64,000 nucleotides of DNA from Polyangiaceae bacterium (lineage in GTDB: Bacteria > Myxococcota_A > Polyangia > Polyangiales > Polyangiaceae). The position numbers and the translations under genes are program-made. Below the pieces are notes generated by a model. The model did no database searches. It saw nothing but the letters and a program-made list of their open reading frames with translations, and was not told the DNA's origin. This document shows positions 1 to 7,918 of this stretch, piece by piece. The stretch covers positions 1 through 64,000 of the forward strand of contig JAICTZ010000036.1 in NCBI GenBank assembly GCA_025936115.1. Direction: 5' to 3'. Each line of letters starts with the position of its first letter. Position 1 is the stretch's first letter.

Positions 1-113
1 AGAACGACCAGCGACGCGAGAACGACCAGCGACGCGAGAACGACCAGCGACGCGAGAACGACCAGCGACGCGAGAACGACCAGCGACGCGAGAACGACCA
101 GCGACGCGAGAAC
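1..113. repeat. 18-bp tandem repeat, six copies
   Basis: Six perfect copies of the unit AGAACGACCAGCGACGCG plus five further bases. The array starts at the window edge, so its true length is unknown. Read in frame 1 it would encode a hexapeptide repeat (RTTSDA) and stays open to a TGA near 181-183. The end of a repeat-rich gene entering from the left therefore cannot be excluded, but no homology supports it. A RAYT-type transposase lies 150 bp downstream. Confidence 0.95.
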
Positions 114-265
114 CACGCTCGTGGCGCACTATTGTTCGCTCGTGTCTCTCTCTCGTTATGTCACTACACGCGGGTGGTGGTGAAACATCGCTTGACGAAC
201 AAGTGGATATCGATTAGCCTCTTTCAAGGTTCAGGGCGGCAGTCGGTGCGCCGCTCCATGCCATC

Positions 266-1192
266 GTGAAGATGCGGCGCAAGAACGAGACGCAAATCGC
301 TCTGCCATTTCCGAATAGATGGGGCGGGGCACGTCCGAACGCCGGTCGTAAGCGTTCGGCGCGCTCGAACACGCCTCACCGCGCGCGTCCCATGCATCGC
401 GCGGGCGAGCCGGTGCACGTCACGATGCGAGCGCGGCTTGCTCCGCTACGGAGTCAGTTCGTGTTTCCGACGGTCCGCTTGGCCATCGTGCGGGCCGCGC
501 GACGCGAGCCGGAGCGCTTTCGGATCGTGCATTACTCGGTGCAACGGGATCATCTGCACCTCATCGTCGAAGCTACGGATGCCCATGCGCTTTCCCGCGG
601 GGTTCGAGGCCTGGCGATTCGGACGGCACGCTACGTCAATGACTTACTGGGACGGCGCGGGGCGCTGTGGGCGGATCGCTGGTACGGTCGCGCGCTCCGC
701 TCGCCGCGGGAAGTGCGAACTGCTCTCGTCTACGTGCTTGCGAACTTTCGCAAGCATGGGGCAAACGTCGTGCGACCCGGAATCGATCCCTACTCGTCCG
801 CGCGCTGGTTCGACGGCTGGCGCGCATGGCATCCTGGTTCGGGCGTTCCCCCGCCATTTGCCGAACGGGACGTAGCCGCCGCGGAGAGTGTGCAGCGCTC
901 AAACGCAGGGGAAATTCTACTTGGCGACGCGCTGCAGTCACGTACGTGGTTAGGAACGTGCGGGTGGAAACGCGCCGGCCTCCTTACGCTTGCCGAGAGC
1001 CCCCGCGGCGAGAATCACCGACGGCATGAGCGGACGTCGTTGGCCTGCCGCGTGCAGCGTCGTCCGCGCGCGCCGCGGAATAAAAGCGCGATGTGGCGGC
1101 GTCGCGCACCAGCGCAAGGCGCGTTACGACGCGCCACGCGCTTCGACAGTCGCACGCTGTCTCGCGTGTACCTCAGAGCTTCGTGCCCTTGA
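266..1192 (+). CDS. RAYT / Y1-type transposase (IS200-like)
   Basis: Probable REP-associated tyrosine transposase, a single-strand DNA transposase of the HUH superfamily. The HUH motif is visible as DHLHLIVEA (His96 and His98). A candidate catalytic tyrosine is Tyr156 in VYVLANFRKH. The N-terminal GGARPNAGRK stretch and the segment around residues 227-245 (RTWLG..GWKRAGL) match the layout of this family in myxobacteria. The start is GTG 266, with ATG 272 as an alternative. The recognisable family ends near residue 250, at about nt 1015. The last 60 residues are Arg-rich, unlike the family, and overlap the 3' end of the next gene tail to tail, which suggests that the original stop was lost. 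No flanking IS ends were identified. Confidence 0.75.
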   Translation: MKMRRKNETQIALPFPNRWGGARPNAGRKRSARSNTPHRARPMHRAGEPVHVTMRARLAPLRSQFVFPTVRLAIVRAARREPERFRIVHYSVQRDHLHLIVEATDAHALSRGVRGLAIRTARYVNDLLGRRGALWADRWYGRALRSPREVRTALVYVLANFRKHGANVVRPGIDPYSSARWFDGWRAWHPGSGVPPPFAERDVAAAESVQRSNAGEILLGDALQSRTWLGTCGWKRAGLLTLAESPRGENHRRHERTSLACRVQRRPRAPRNKSAMWRRRAPAQGALRRATRFDSRTLSRVYLRASCP

Positions 1193-1664
1193 GCGCCGCC
1201 TGGAGGCGCGCTTCGTCTTCGTGCGAGAGGGAGGTTTTGAGGACGGTGCCGCCCGTGCCGGCGAGCTCTTCGAGGACTTTGTCGGGGGTGGCTTTGCGGA
1301 CGAGAACGAAGAGGGCGGAGCTGCCGGGTTTGAGGGTGGAGGCGAGGTCTTTCATGAAGTTGTCGTCGATGCCGATGTCGGCGAGTGCTCCGGAGACCGC
1401 TCCGGACGCGGCGCCCACGGCGAGGCCCAAGAGCGGATTGAGAAAGATGAGACCGATGAGTGAGCCCCAGAAGCCGCCACTCAGAGCGCCCGCGGCCGTG
1501 AGGTTGACTGCCTGGTTGAGCTTGACCTTGCCTGCGTCGTCCTTGACGGCGACCACGGCGTCTTCGATGTCGAGCAGGTATTCACGCTGGAGCTTGCGGA
1601 GCTTCAGGCGTACCTCCTCGGCGGTGAACTGGTTATCGTAACCGATGACGACGAGCGTGCTCAT
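1173..1664 (-). CDS. DUF1269-family membrane protein
   Basis: 163 residues. The N-terminus reads MSTLVVIGYDNQFTAEEV and is followed by a hydrophobic Gly/Ala-rich hairpin at about residues 55-95 (GGFWGSLIGLIFLNPLLGL, then a second small-residue-rich segment). The C-terminal domain is soluble (SSALFVLVRKATPDKVLEEL). This arrangement is characteristic of DUF1269 predicted membrane proteins. Their function is not established; a glycine-zipper-like membrane hairpin is plausible. An AGGGA ribosome site lies about 10 nt upstream of the ATG. It shares its orientation with the small secreted protein upstream (95 nt gap). Confidence 0.85.
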   Translation of the reverse strand: MSTLVVIGYDNQFTAEEVRLKLRKLQREYLLDIEDAVVAVKDDAGKVKLNQAVNLTAAGALSGGFWGSLIGLIFLNPLLGLAVGAASGAVSGALADIGIDDNFMKDLASTLKPGSSALFVLVRKATPDKVLEELAGTGGTVLKTSLSHEDEARLQAALKGTKL

Positions 1665-1759
1665 GCGGCGGTCCCTTTCTCGCCTCCTTGCGAGAGGCGC
1701 GCTCGTTATGGTTCCGCTTCGCGCGAGGCGTCAATGCGGCGAGGTGTCACGGCGGGGCG

Positions 1760-2071
1760 TCACATGAGCTCCACGCTCTTCAAGAGCTCGGGGACGAAGT
1801 GGGTGCGCGGGCGCGTGAGCAAGCCGAGGCCTTTGACCGGCCGGCAGACGATGCGCGGAATCGTCCCGTCTTCGAGCGTGGCGTCAAGGGCGTCCGCGTC
1901 GAACGTCACGCTGTAGTCGGGCCCCGTGCCTTCCGAGACCATGGGATTTGCCACGGATGCAGGCGCCGTTCGCGCGTCGGGACCACGCTCCTGGGTGATT
2001 TGCGCCGCGGCTGAACGAGGTAAAAGAAACCATGAGCTCAACGCGAGCGAGAGCATGAGCATGCGCTGCAT
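1760..2071 (-). CDS. small secreted protein, unknown function
   Basis: 103 residues. An evident signal peptide (MQRMLMLSLALSSWFLLPRSAAA) is probably cleaved near AAA-QIT. The mature part is about 80 residues with one Cys and ends in HFVPELLKSVELM. The start at ATG 2071 is fixed by GGAGGT seven nt upstream. The frame stays open far upstream of this, but that part is antisense to the flavoprotein gene and is not credible. I do not recognise a family. It is divergent from the SthA-like gene and separated by about 78 nt, so a shared control region is possible. Confidence 0.75.
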   Translation of the reverse strand: MQRMLMLSLALSSWFLLPRSAAAQITQERGPDARTAPASVANPMVSEGTGPDYSVTFDADALDATLEDGTIPRIVCRPVKGLGLLTRPRTHFVPELLKSVELM

Positions 2072-2149
2072 AGTGCGACCTCCACGCATTTGACACCCGT
2101 CAGGCGACGGCCTTGGCTCGCAGGGCCGAAGCGGATAGCCTCGCAGCGA

Positions 2150-3586
2150 ATGACCGACACGTCCTCGTACGATCTCGTGGTCATCGGCGCCGGGCCGGCT
2201 GGTGAGAAGGCGGCGGCACAGGCCGCATTCTTCGGAAAACGCGTGCTCATCGTCGAAATGGAGCCGAAGCCGGGCGGGGCGGCGGTCTTCACCGGTACGT
2301 TGCCGAGCAAAACCCTGCGCGAGACGGCTCTGTATCTCTCGGGCTATCGCTCCCGCGAGCTCTACGGCGTCGCCGTGCACCTCGATCCCATGGCGACGCT
2401 CCAGCACCTGATGTCGCGCAAAAAGGAGATTTCCGAGGCGGAGGCCGACGCGTTTCGGCGAAATTTCGAGCGGCACCACGTCGAGTACGTGCGCGGCCGC
2501 GGCCGCGTGGTCGACGCGCACGATGTCGCCATCACGAATGATAGCGGCGAGCGTCGCGTGCGGGCAGAATTCATCCTGATCGCGACGGGCTCGAAGCCGT
2601 TTCGGCCCGCAGACATGGATTTCTCCGATCCGTGGATTCACGATAGCGACGAAATCCTCACGATCGACAGCCTGCCGACCTCGATGACCGTGCTCGGCGC
2701 GGGAGTGATCGGTTGTGAGTACGCGTGCATGTTCGCGGCGCTCGGCTGCAAGATCACGCTGGTCGACGCTCGTCCCGAAATCCTGCCCTTCTTGGATCTC
2801 GAAATCGTCGGCCGACTCAAGCAGGCCATGGACAGGCTCGGCATCGAGCTCGTTCAAAATCAGCGCTGGCTGGGCGCGCGGCGAGCAGGCGCCGGCATCG
2901 AAGCGACGCTCGAGGACGGGCGCGTGCTCAAGGCAGAGCAGCTTCTTTACACCGCCGGGCGCACGGGATGCTCCGCCGAGCTCGGGCTCGAGGCTATCGG
3001 CGTGACGATCGACAAGCGCGGTTACCTCCCCGTGGACGCGCACTTTCGCACCAACGTGCCGCACGTGCTCGCGGCGGGTGACATCGTGGGCTTTCCAGCG
3101 CTCGCCTCCGTCTCGATGGAGCAAGGCCGCGTCGCGGTGTGCAACGCGTTCGGCTTCGCCTACAAGACGTCCGTCGCGCCGGTCATGCCCTACGGCATTT
3201 ACACGATCCCCGAAGTGTCGAGCTTTGGCGAGACCGAGGAGACGTGCAAGGAGAAGGGCATCGACTACGTGATCGGCCGCGCGCTCTTCCGCGACAATCC
3301 GCGCGGTCTCATCGCCGGGGATCTCGAAGGCGCCGTCAAGCTCGTGGTCGAGGCGGGAACGCGGAAAATCATCGGCGTGCACGTGATCGGCGAGCGCGCG
3401 AGCGACCTGGTTCACATCGGTCAGGTCGCGGTCACGCTCGGTGCCAAGGTAGACCTCTTCATCGACATGGTCTTCAACTACCCGACGCTCGGCGACAGCT
3501 ACAAATACGCCGCGTACCACTGTTTGATTTCGCTCTCCGCGCGCGAAGCGGATTCGAAACGCTCGGCGCCGCCGCGTCCCGTCTGA
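2150..3586 (+). CDS. sthA: SthA-like pyridine nucleotide transhydrogenase, redox Cys absent
   Basis: FAD-dependent flavoprotein of the SthA/dihydrolipoamide dehydrogenase family. It probably exchanges electrons between NADPH and NAD+ in the cytoplasm. Visible are the FAD-binding GAGPAGEKAA (residues about 12-21), the second GxGxxG (GAGVIGCEYA), the FAD motif VLAAGDIVGFP and the C-terminal dimerisation domain with GDSYKYAAYHCL. The segment that normally holds the active-site cysteine (E. coli SthA GGCTHWGTIPSK) reads GGAAVFTGTLPSKTLRE, so neither cysteine is present. The frame is open from TTG 2090, but ATG 2150 matches the family N-terminus MTDTSSYDLVVIG. A role next to the cytochrome cluster is speculative. 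Confidence 0.9.
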   Translation: MTDTSSYDLVVIGAGPAGEKAAAQAAFFGKRVLIVEMEPKPGGAAVFTGTLPSKTLRETALYLSGYRSRELYGVAVHLDPMATLQHLMSRKKEISEAEADAFRRNFERHHVEYVRGRGRVVDAHDVAITNDSGERRVRAEFILIATGSKPFRPADMDFSDPWIHDSDEILTIDSLPTSMTVLGAGVIGCEYACMFAALGCKITLVDARPEILPFLDLEIVGRLKQAMDRLGIELVQNQRWLGARRAGAGIEATLEDGRVLKAEQLLYTAGRTGCSAELGLEAIGVTIDKRGYLPVDAHFRTNVPHVLAAGDIVGFPALASVSMEQGRVAVCNAFGFAYKTSVAPVMPYGIYTIPEVSSFGETEETCKEKGIDYVIGRALFRDNPRGLIAGDLEGAVKLVVEAGTRKIIGVHVIGERASDLVHIGQVAVTLGAKVDLFIDMVFNYPTLGDSYKYAAYHCLISLSAREADSKRSAPPRPV

Positions 3587-3598
3587 ATCGAAACCACG

Positions 3599-5293
3599 TC
3601 ACTCGAGCTGGAACGTCACGACGCCGTCGACGTGCAGCTCGGGGTGCGTGAACGTCACGCCGTCGTCCGCGATGTCGCCATGACAATGGCTGCAGGGATA
3701 GCTCGGGAGCGGGTGCGGCGTGGGCGGTGGCACGCCGTGGCAGCTGCCGCACTTGGCCTGGCTGCCGTCGACGCGGGTCCACGTCGGCGTGGTGTTCGAG
3801 CCGCCCGAAGGGTCGTCGGGGAAGACGGCGCCGTGGCAGCTCGTGTTTCGGCAGCTGCCGTTTCGATATTCGGGCTTTGCGCCGTGAGCGAGCGCGACGC
3901 CCGAGAAGGCGAGCTCGGCGGGGAGATCCGAGTCGATGTGCCCGGCGTCGAGCACCTTCTTCGGCACGACGTGGCATTCTCCGCACGGCACGGCGCGCGA
4001 ACGCTCGGTGCCGAGCACGTGCGTCTGGTGAGCGCCGACGCCGGCCGCGCTCGTCTTCGTGTGGCCGAGGGTGTCGGAGGGGGGCGCGGGATTGACCGAA
4101 CCGTGGCAGCTCGTGCAGTCGCTCGTGACTTTCACGTCGACGGTGCCGTTTACATGACGACTTCGGTCGATGATGGTGTGGTCGTCGGAGCCGACGACGT
4201 CGCCGTGGCAGGCCGAGCAAGTCGTGGTCTGCGGGTGCGGTAGCGGCGGCGGGGCGCCGTGGCACGACGTGCAGTCGAGTGGCTTTTCGACGTTCCACTC
4301 AGGTGAGCTGCGCTCGTCGCCTGGCGAGGGCGCGTGACAGTAGCCGCCGGCGCACGTGGCGCTCGCGCGATCCCAGCTCGGGTGATGCCCGGCGGTCTCC
4401 GCGACGCCGCTGAACGTCACTTCGGCGGGCAGTCCGTCGATGTGCGTCGGATCTTCGACGTGTTCGGGCACGACGTGGCATTCGCCGCACGCGAGCGGCC
4501 GGCCGAACGCGCCACCCTGCAAGTGCACTTGGTGAGCTCCCACACCGATCGCGGCGACATCGACGTTGCCGAGCGTATCGGCGGGCGGCGCCGGGTTCTC
4601 GTCGCTGCCGTGGCAGTTCTTGCAGTCGCCGGCTTTGTACTCGACGACGCCGTCGACGTGCAGCTCGGGCGCGATGATGTGCCCCGCCGCATCGATCACG
4701 TCAGCGTGGCACGTCGAGCAGCGGTCGGACTGCGGATGCGGCGACGGCGGCGGTAGCGCGTGGCACGTCCCGCAGGCGTCAGCGCTCGTGCGCGGCAGGC
4801 TCCAGACGGCGTCGGAGCTCCGGTGGCAATACGTGTTCCCGCAGCTCTGCGTCGCGGCGTCGAACACCGGCTCGCGCTCGCCCGTCTTGCCGAGCGTTCC
4901 GAACACGACCTCCGCCGGGAGCGCGCTATCGGCGTGACCGGGCGAATCGACTGCCGCGGGCACGACGTGGCACTCGTCGCAGGCTATCGCCGCGTGCGTG
5001 CCACTCGCGTTCAAATGGATGTCGTGCGCGCCGACGCCCGGATAGCTCGGGTCGGTGTTGCCGCCGAGGTCGACGGGTGGCGCCGCGCGGCGCACGAAAT
5101 CGCCCGCCCGGTGCGGGTCCCCGTGGCAACTCGTGCAGCGGGCGACGTCGGCGTTCGTCACCGGTTCGTCGCGTCGTTCGAGGCACGCGGGCGCGCTGAG
5201 CGCTGCGATCACGGCGCCCGCGAGCACGACTCCGAGCGAAAGCGTCGCGCCGCGGGCGAACGCCCGACCCCGTCGTGGCCGCGGCTCAGCCAT
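3599..5293 (-). CDS. 15-motif multiheme c-type cytochrome (3 x 5 repeats)
   Basis: 564 residues. An Arg-rich N-terminus and a hydrophobic segment end in SAPAC, a possible but non-canonical lipobox. The rest carries 12 CxxCH and 3 CxxxxCH motifs. They form three successive repeats in the same order: CxxCHG, CxECHVVP, CxxxxCH, CxxCHxxPPPxPHP, CxxCHxD. This matches the Geobacter-type CxxxxCH/CxxCH family of exported cytochromes. ATG 5293 overlaps the stop of the 12-heme gene by 8 nt, so the two genes are translationally coupled at the end of the minus-strand operon. Probable role: an outer-surface or periplasmic electron carrier. The partner and final acceptor are unknown. Confidence 0.88.
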   Translation of the reverse strand: MAEPRPRRGRAFARGATLSLGVVLAGAVIAALSAPACLERRDEPVTNADVARCTSCHGDPHRAGDFVRRAAPPVDLGGNTDPSYPGVGAHDIHLNASGTHAAIACDECHVVPAAVDSPGHADSALPAEVVFGTLGKTGEREPVFDAATQSCGNTYCHRSSDAVWSLPRTSADACGTCHALPPPSPHPQSDRCSTCHADVIDAAGHIIAPELHVDGVVEYKAGDCKNCHGSDENPAPPADTLGNVDVAAIGVGAHQVHLQGGAFGRPLACGECHVVPEHVEDPTHIDGLPAEVTFSGVAETAGHHPSWDRASATCAGGYCHAPSPGDERSSPEWNVEKPLDCTSCHGAPPPLPHPQTTTCSACHGDVVGSDDHTIIDRSRHVNGTVDVKVTSDCTSCHGSVNPAPPSDTLGHTKTSAAGVGAHQTHVLGTERSRAVPCGECHVVPKKVLDAGHIDSDLPAELAFSGVALAHGAKPEYRNGSCRNTSCHGAVFPDDPSGGSNTTPTWTRVDGSQAKCGSCHGVPPPTPHPLPSYPCSHCHGDIADDGVTFTHPELHVDGVVTFQLE

Positions 5294-6347
5294 GGCAATA
5301 CCTGCACATCTCGGCGTCGACACCCTGCGAGCTCTTCCAGCCGCGCGGGTGCGGGTTGCCTCCGTTGCCGCCCACTTTGTGACAACGAATGCAGTTGGTG
5401 GCGGGACCCGCTTCGTGGCAGCCGGCGCAAGCGACGACAGAGCGCCGCGCGACCGTGCCGTGGAAGCTCGGCGAGCTCGTATCCGGGCCCACCCAGCCGA
5501 TCGGGTGTGGATTCTGCGGATTGGCGACGTTCGCGCTCACGCCGCGCGCCACGTGACAGGAGTCGCAGGTCTCGACCGTGTGGCAGGAGAGACAACGCGC
5601 CGGCTCCGAGCGCGCTTCGATCGCATGGCGTGTGACGAAGTCGCCGCGGTGCACTTGTCCCGACTCGAGCGCCTCCGGCCGGCGTGCTTCCACGGTCATA
5701 GCCTGCGTCACGTCGTGGCACTGCTGGCACTGCGATTGCGTGTGGCAGCTCTGGCACAATACGGCTTGTTGGCGCTGCGCGAGCACGTCGCCGTGGTGAC
5801 GCAAGAAGGCGGTGTCGTGCTTGAGGAAGCTCACGGGCATCGTTTGGCGTAGCGCCACCGGGTCATGGCAGGGCGTGCACTCGCCGCGCTCCCATTGCTC
5901 CTGGTGCTCGTGGCAGCCGAAACATTGGCTCATCGGCGGTAGCGGGGGACGCTTCGCATCCACGACGCCGGCGTGGCACGGCACGCACTGGCCGCGGATC
6001 TCGGGCAGCGCCAAGTGCTGGTCGTGATCGATCGTGATCTCTCCGCTCACGCGTACGGGCGCGACGGCGAGCACGGCGCGCGTCTCGTGCGCGTCTTTGT
6101 GACAGCGGTCGCACACGGCCGCATCGGGCATGCGGTGGTTCGTGTCGTTTTCCGCGACCGAGTGGCAGCTGACGCAGTTCATGCACGCCGGCTTGCCGGG
6201 CGCGCCGCACGCAATGCCCGTGAGGTGCTTTTGATGGGGGAAGCGCGGCGGCGCCGAGGCGCCCTGGCAAGCGATGAGCGCGGCGAGCGCGACGGTGAGC
6301 CACAAGACGAACGTCGCGGACAATGAGAGCGCGTGGCGGCCGTTCAT
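5286..6347 (-). CDS. 12-heme c-type cytochrome lipoprotein
   Basis: 353 residues. The signal peptide ends in LAALIAC, a plausible lipobox. Twelve CxxCH motifs are spread over the whole mature protein, with many free histidines between them that could be distal ligands (NDTNHRM, HQKHLTG, HDQHLAL), suggesting bis-His hemes. The ATG overlaps the stop of the barrel gene as ATGA, and its own stop overlaps the next cytochrome start by 8 nt. It sits between a putative outer-membrane barrel and a 15-motif cytochrome. It is likely the periplasmic or barrel-embedded wire of a porin-cytochrome conduit; this role is inferred from context. Confidence 0.88.
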   Translation of the reverse strand: MNGRHALSLSATFVLWLTVALAALIACQGASAPPRFPHQKHLTGIACGAPGKPACMNCVSCHSVAENDTNHRMPDAAVCDRCHKDAHETRAVLAVAPVRVSGEITIDHDQHLALPEIRGQCVPCHAGVVDAKRPPLPPMSQCFGCHEHQEQWERGECTPCHDPVALRQTMPVSFLKHDTAFLRHHGDVLAQRQQAVLCQSCHTQSQCQQCHDVTQAMTVEARRPEALESGQVHRGDFVTRHAIEARSEPARCLSCHTVETCDSCHVARGVSANVANPQNPHPIGWVGPDTSSPSFHGTVARRSVVACAGCHEAGPATNCIRCHKVGGNGGNPHPRGWKSSQGVDAEMCRYCHG

Positions 6348-7804
6348 CGGATCCTCGGGCGCACCGGCGTGTCGAAGCGGTAGGTCACGCGCAGCATGGT
6401 CTGGGCATCGAGCTCCGCGTACGGTGAGCGCGCCAGCGAAACGCTCCACAGCACGTCGAGCGGATCGAGCACGCGGTACGACGCCGTCCCCGCATACATC
6501 GACGACGTGCGGTAGCCCGCGACGGGCGCATCGTAGAAGTAGCCGTACCCTTCGAGCGTCGCCGACAGCCGCTCGAAGAGGCGACGACTGAGCGAGATCC
6601 GCATGGCTTGATAGCCGTTCTGCGGCGCGATCACTCGCGCGTAGGCGATGCGCACGAACGTCGCGTGGCCTTGGTCGAGCCTGAGGCGCGTGGCGATTTC
6701 CCCGCGCGCGCCCGGCCCGGTGTCGCGATAGGCTTCGACGTAGCCGTTCGCTTCCAGTCTGAGCCAGCGCCGTAGCTTCGCGCCGAACGTGCCGCCCACT
6801 TCTTCGTACGTGTTCGTCGAAAATACCGACAAGACGGACTGGCGCGAAAGCAGGAGCGACGGCTCGGAATGCAGGTATTCGGCGCCGAGATCGATGATCG
6901 GGTGCGGCGTGGCATCGACCCACACGCGCCCCTGCGCGACGCGACCGCTGTCGAGGTCGAGGATGGCACTCCCTCCCGACGAGACTTCGTCGATGGGCTG
7001 GACCCCCACGTCGAGGCCGAGATTGCGGTGCTCGACTTGGCCTCTTGCCTGCTCGTCGTGAAACGACACGCTGCCGCTCACGCGGCCGAGGGTGTACCCG
7101 ACGCGCGCGCCGGCGAGAAAGTGATTCTTGCGTTCCGGCGGCGGCAGCGGCGCCGTGAGCAGCGTGTCTTCGGCGGCGCCGAGCTGATGGTACCCGAGCC
7201 GATCGTCCCAGCGCGGCAGCACCGTGAACCCGCCGTAGCCCTCCGCGAACAGGCCGCCGACCTTGCCGCCCGCCATGACGCCGTCGAAACGTGCGTAGCG
7301 CGCGGCGCCGCCCGCGATCTGCTGCCGGCCGAGCCGCGCCCAAGCCGGCCCCGCGTCGAGCCTGACGCTCGCGGTTTGCACGTCGCCGTCGAACGGTCGC
7401 TCGAGCGCCGTGCTCGTCGGCCAGAGTTGGCCCCAGGCCGCGAATTCGAAGCTGATGGCGTCTTTCTGCCAAGGCGCGTCGACGTCGCGTGCGTTCGCGT
7501 ACAGGTATTCGTTCACGGGCACGGCCGTCTCCGTCGGCACCGCCGTTCCGTTCTGCCCGGGCACGAGCGCGCGGCGATAGAGCTGCACGTACGTCTCGCT
7601 GCGCCCGCTCACGCTGAAGCGATCGGGCGTGTCACTCGGCGCTTCCTTACCTACAGTCGCGCTCGTGCCAGCGGCCGTGCGCGTGCTCGCGCCCGTGCTC
7701 GTCGTTGCCTGCGGCTCTGCGGCTCGGGCGCGCCCCGTCACGAGCACGAGCAACACCTGCGACGAGGTCGCGAGCACTCGTCGAAGCCCAGCCGCGCGCC
7801 TCAT
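6344..7804 (-). CDS. putative outer-membrane beta-barrel of a porin-cytochrome conduit
   Basis: 486 residues. A signal peptide (LVLVTGRARAAEP) is followed by a low-complexity Thr/Ala linker. The rest shows alternating hydrophobic/polar segments with aromatic girdles typical of beta strands (SFEFAAWGQLW, HFLAGARVGYTLGRV, LDLGAEYLHSEP, MYAGTASYRVLDPLDVLWS). The C-terminus MLRVTYRFD resembles a last strand with extra residues after it. It has no heme motif. It is coupled by ATGA to the 12-heme cytochrome gene and lies 114 nt downstream of the 27-heme gene. By analogy with MtrB or Geobacter porin-cytochrome loci it may be the sheath of an electron conduit. Sequence similarity to MtrB was not evident by eye. 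Confidence 0.7.
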   Translation of the reverse strand: MRRAAGLRRVLATSSQVLLVLVTGRARAAEPQATTSTGASTRTAAGTSATVGKEAPSDTPDRFSVSGRSETYVQLYRRALVPGQNGTAVPTETAVPVNEYLYANARDVDAPWQKDAISFEFAAWGQLWPTSTALERPFDGDVQTASVRLDAGPAWARLGRQQIAGGAARYARFDGVMAGGKVGGLFAEGYGGFTVLPRWDDRLGYHQLGAAEDTLLTAPLPPPERKNHFLAGARVGYTLGRVSGSVSFHDEQARGQVEHRNLGLDVGVQPIDEVSSGGSAILDLDSGRVAQGRVWVDATPHPIIDLGAEYLHSEPSLLLSRQSVLSVFSTNTYEEVGGTFGAKLRRWLRLEANGYVEAYRDTGPGARGEIATRLRLDQGHATFVRIAYARVIAPQNGYQAMRISLSRRLFERLSATLEGYGYFYDAPVAGYRTSSMYAGTASYRVLDPLDVLWSVSLARSPYAELDAQTMLRVTYRFDTPVRPRIR

Positions 7805-7918
7805 ACCCGGCGGCCAGCATTAGTGCCGGCGCCGCCGCGGAGCAACCGCATACTTTGCGGCAACGCAGCACGATCAGCCGGCGTTTCGGCGCGCGGCCAC
7901 GCGACGACAGCCGCCTAC

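Noticed and set aside
1-113. Tandem repeat considered as a CRISPR array
   Set aside because: Units are contiguous and identical with no spacers, and no cas genes are present.
2072-3520. Minus-strand frame continuing upstream of the small secreted protein
   Set aside because: It is antisense to a clear flavoprotein gene and made of Arg/His/Asp-rich sequence. The secreted protein has its own ribosome site and signal peptide at 2071.
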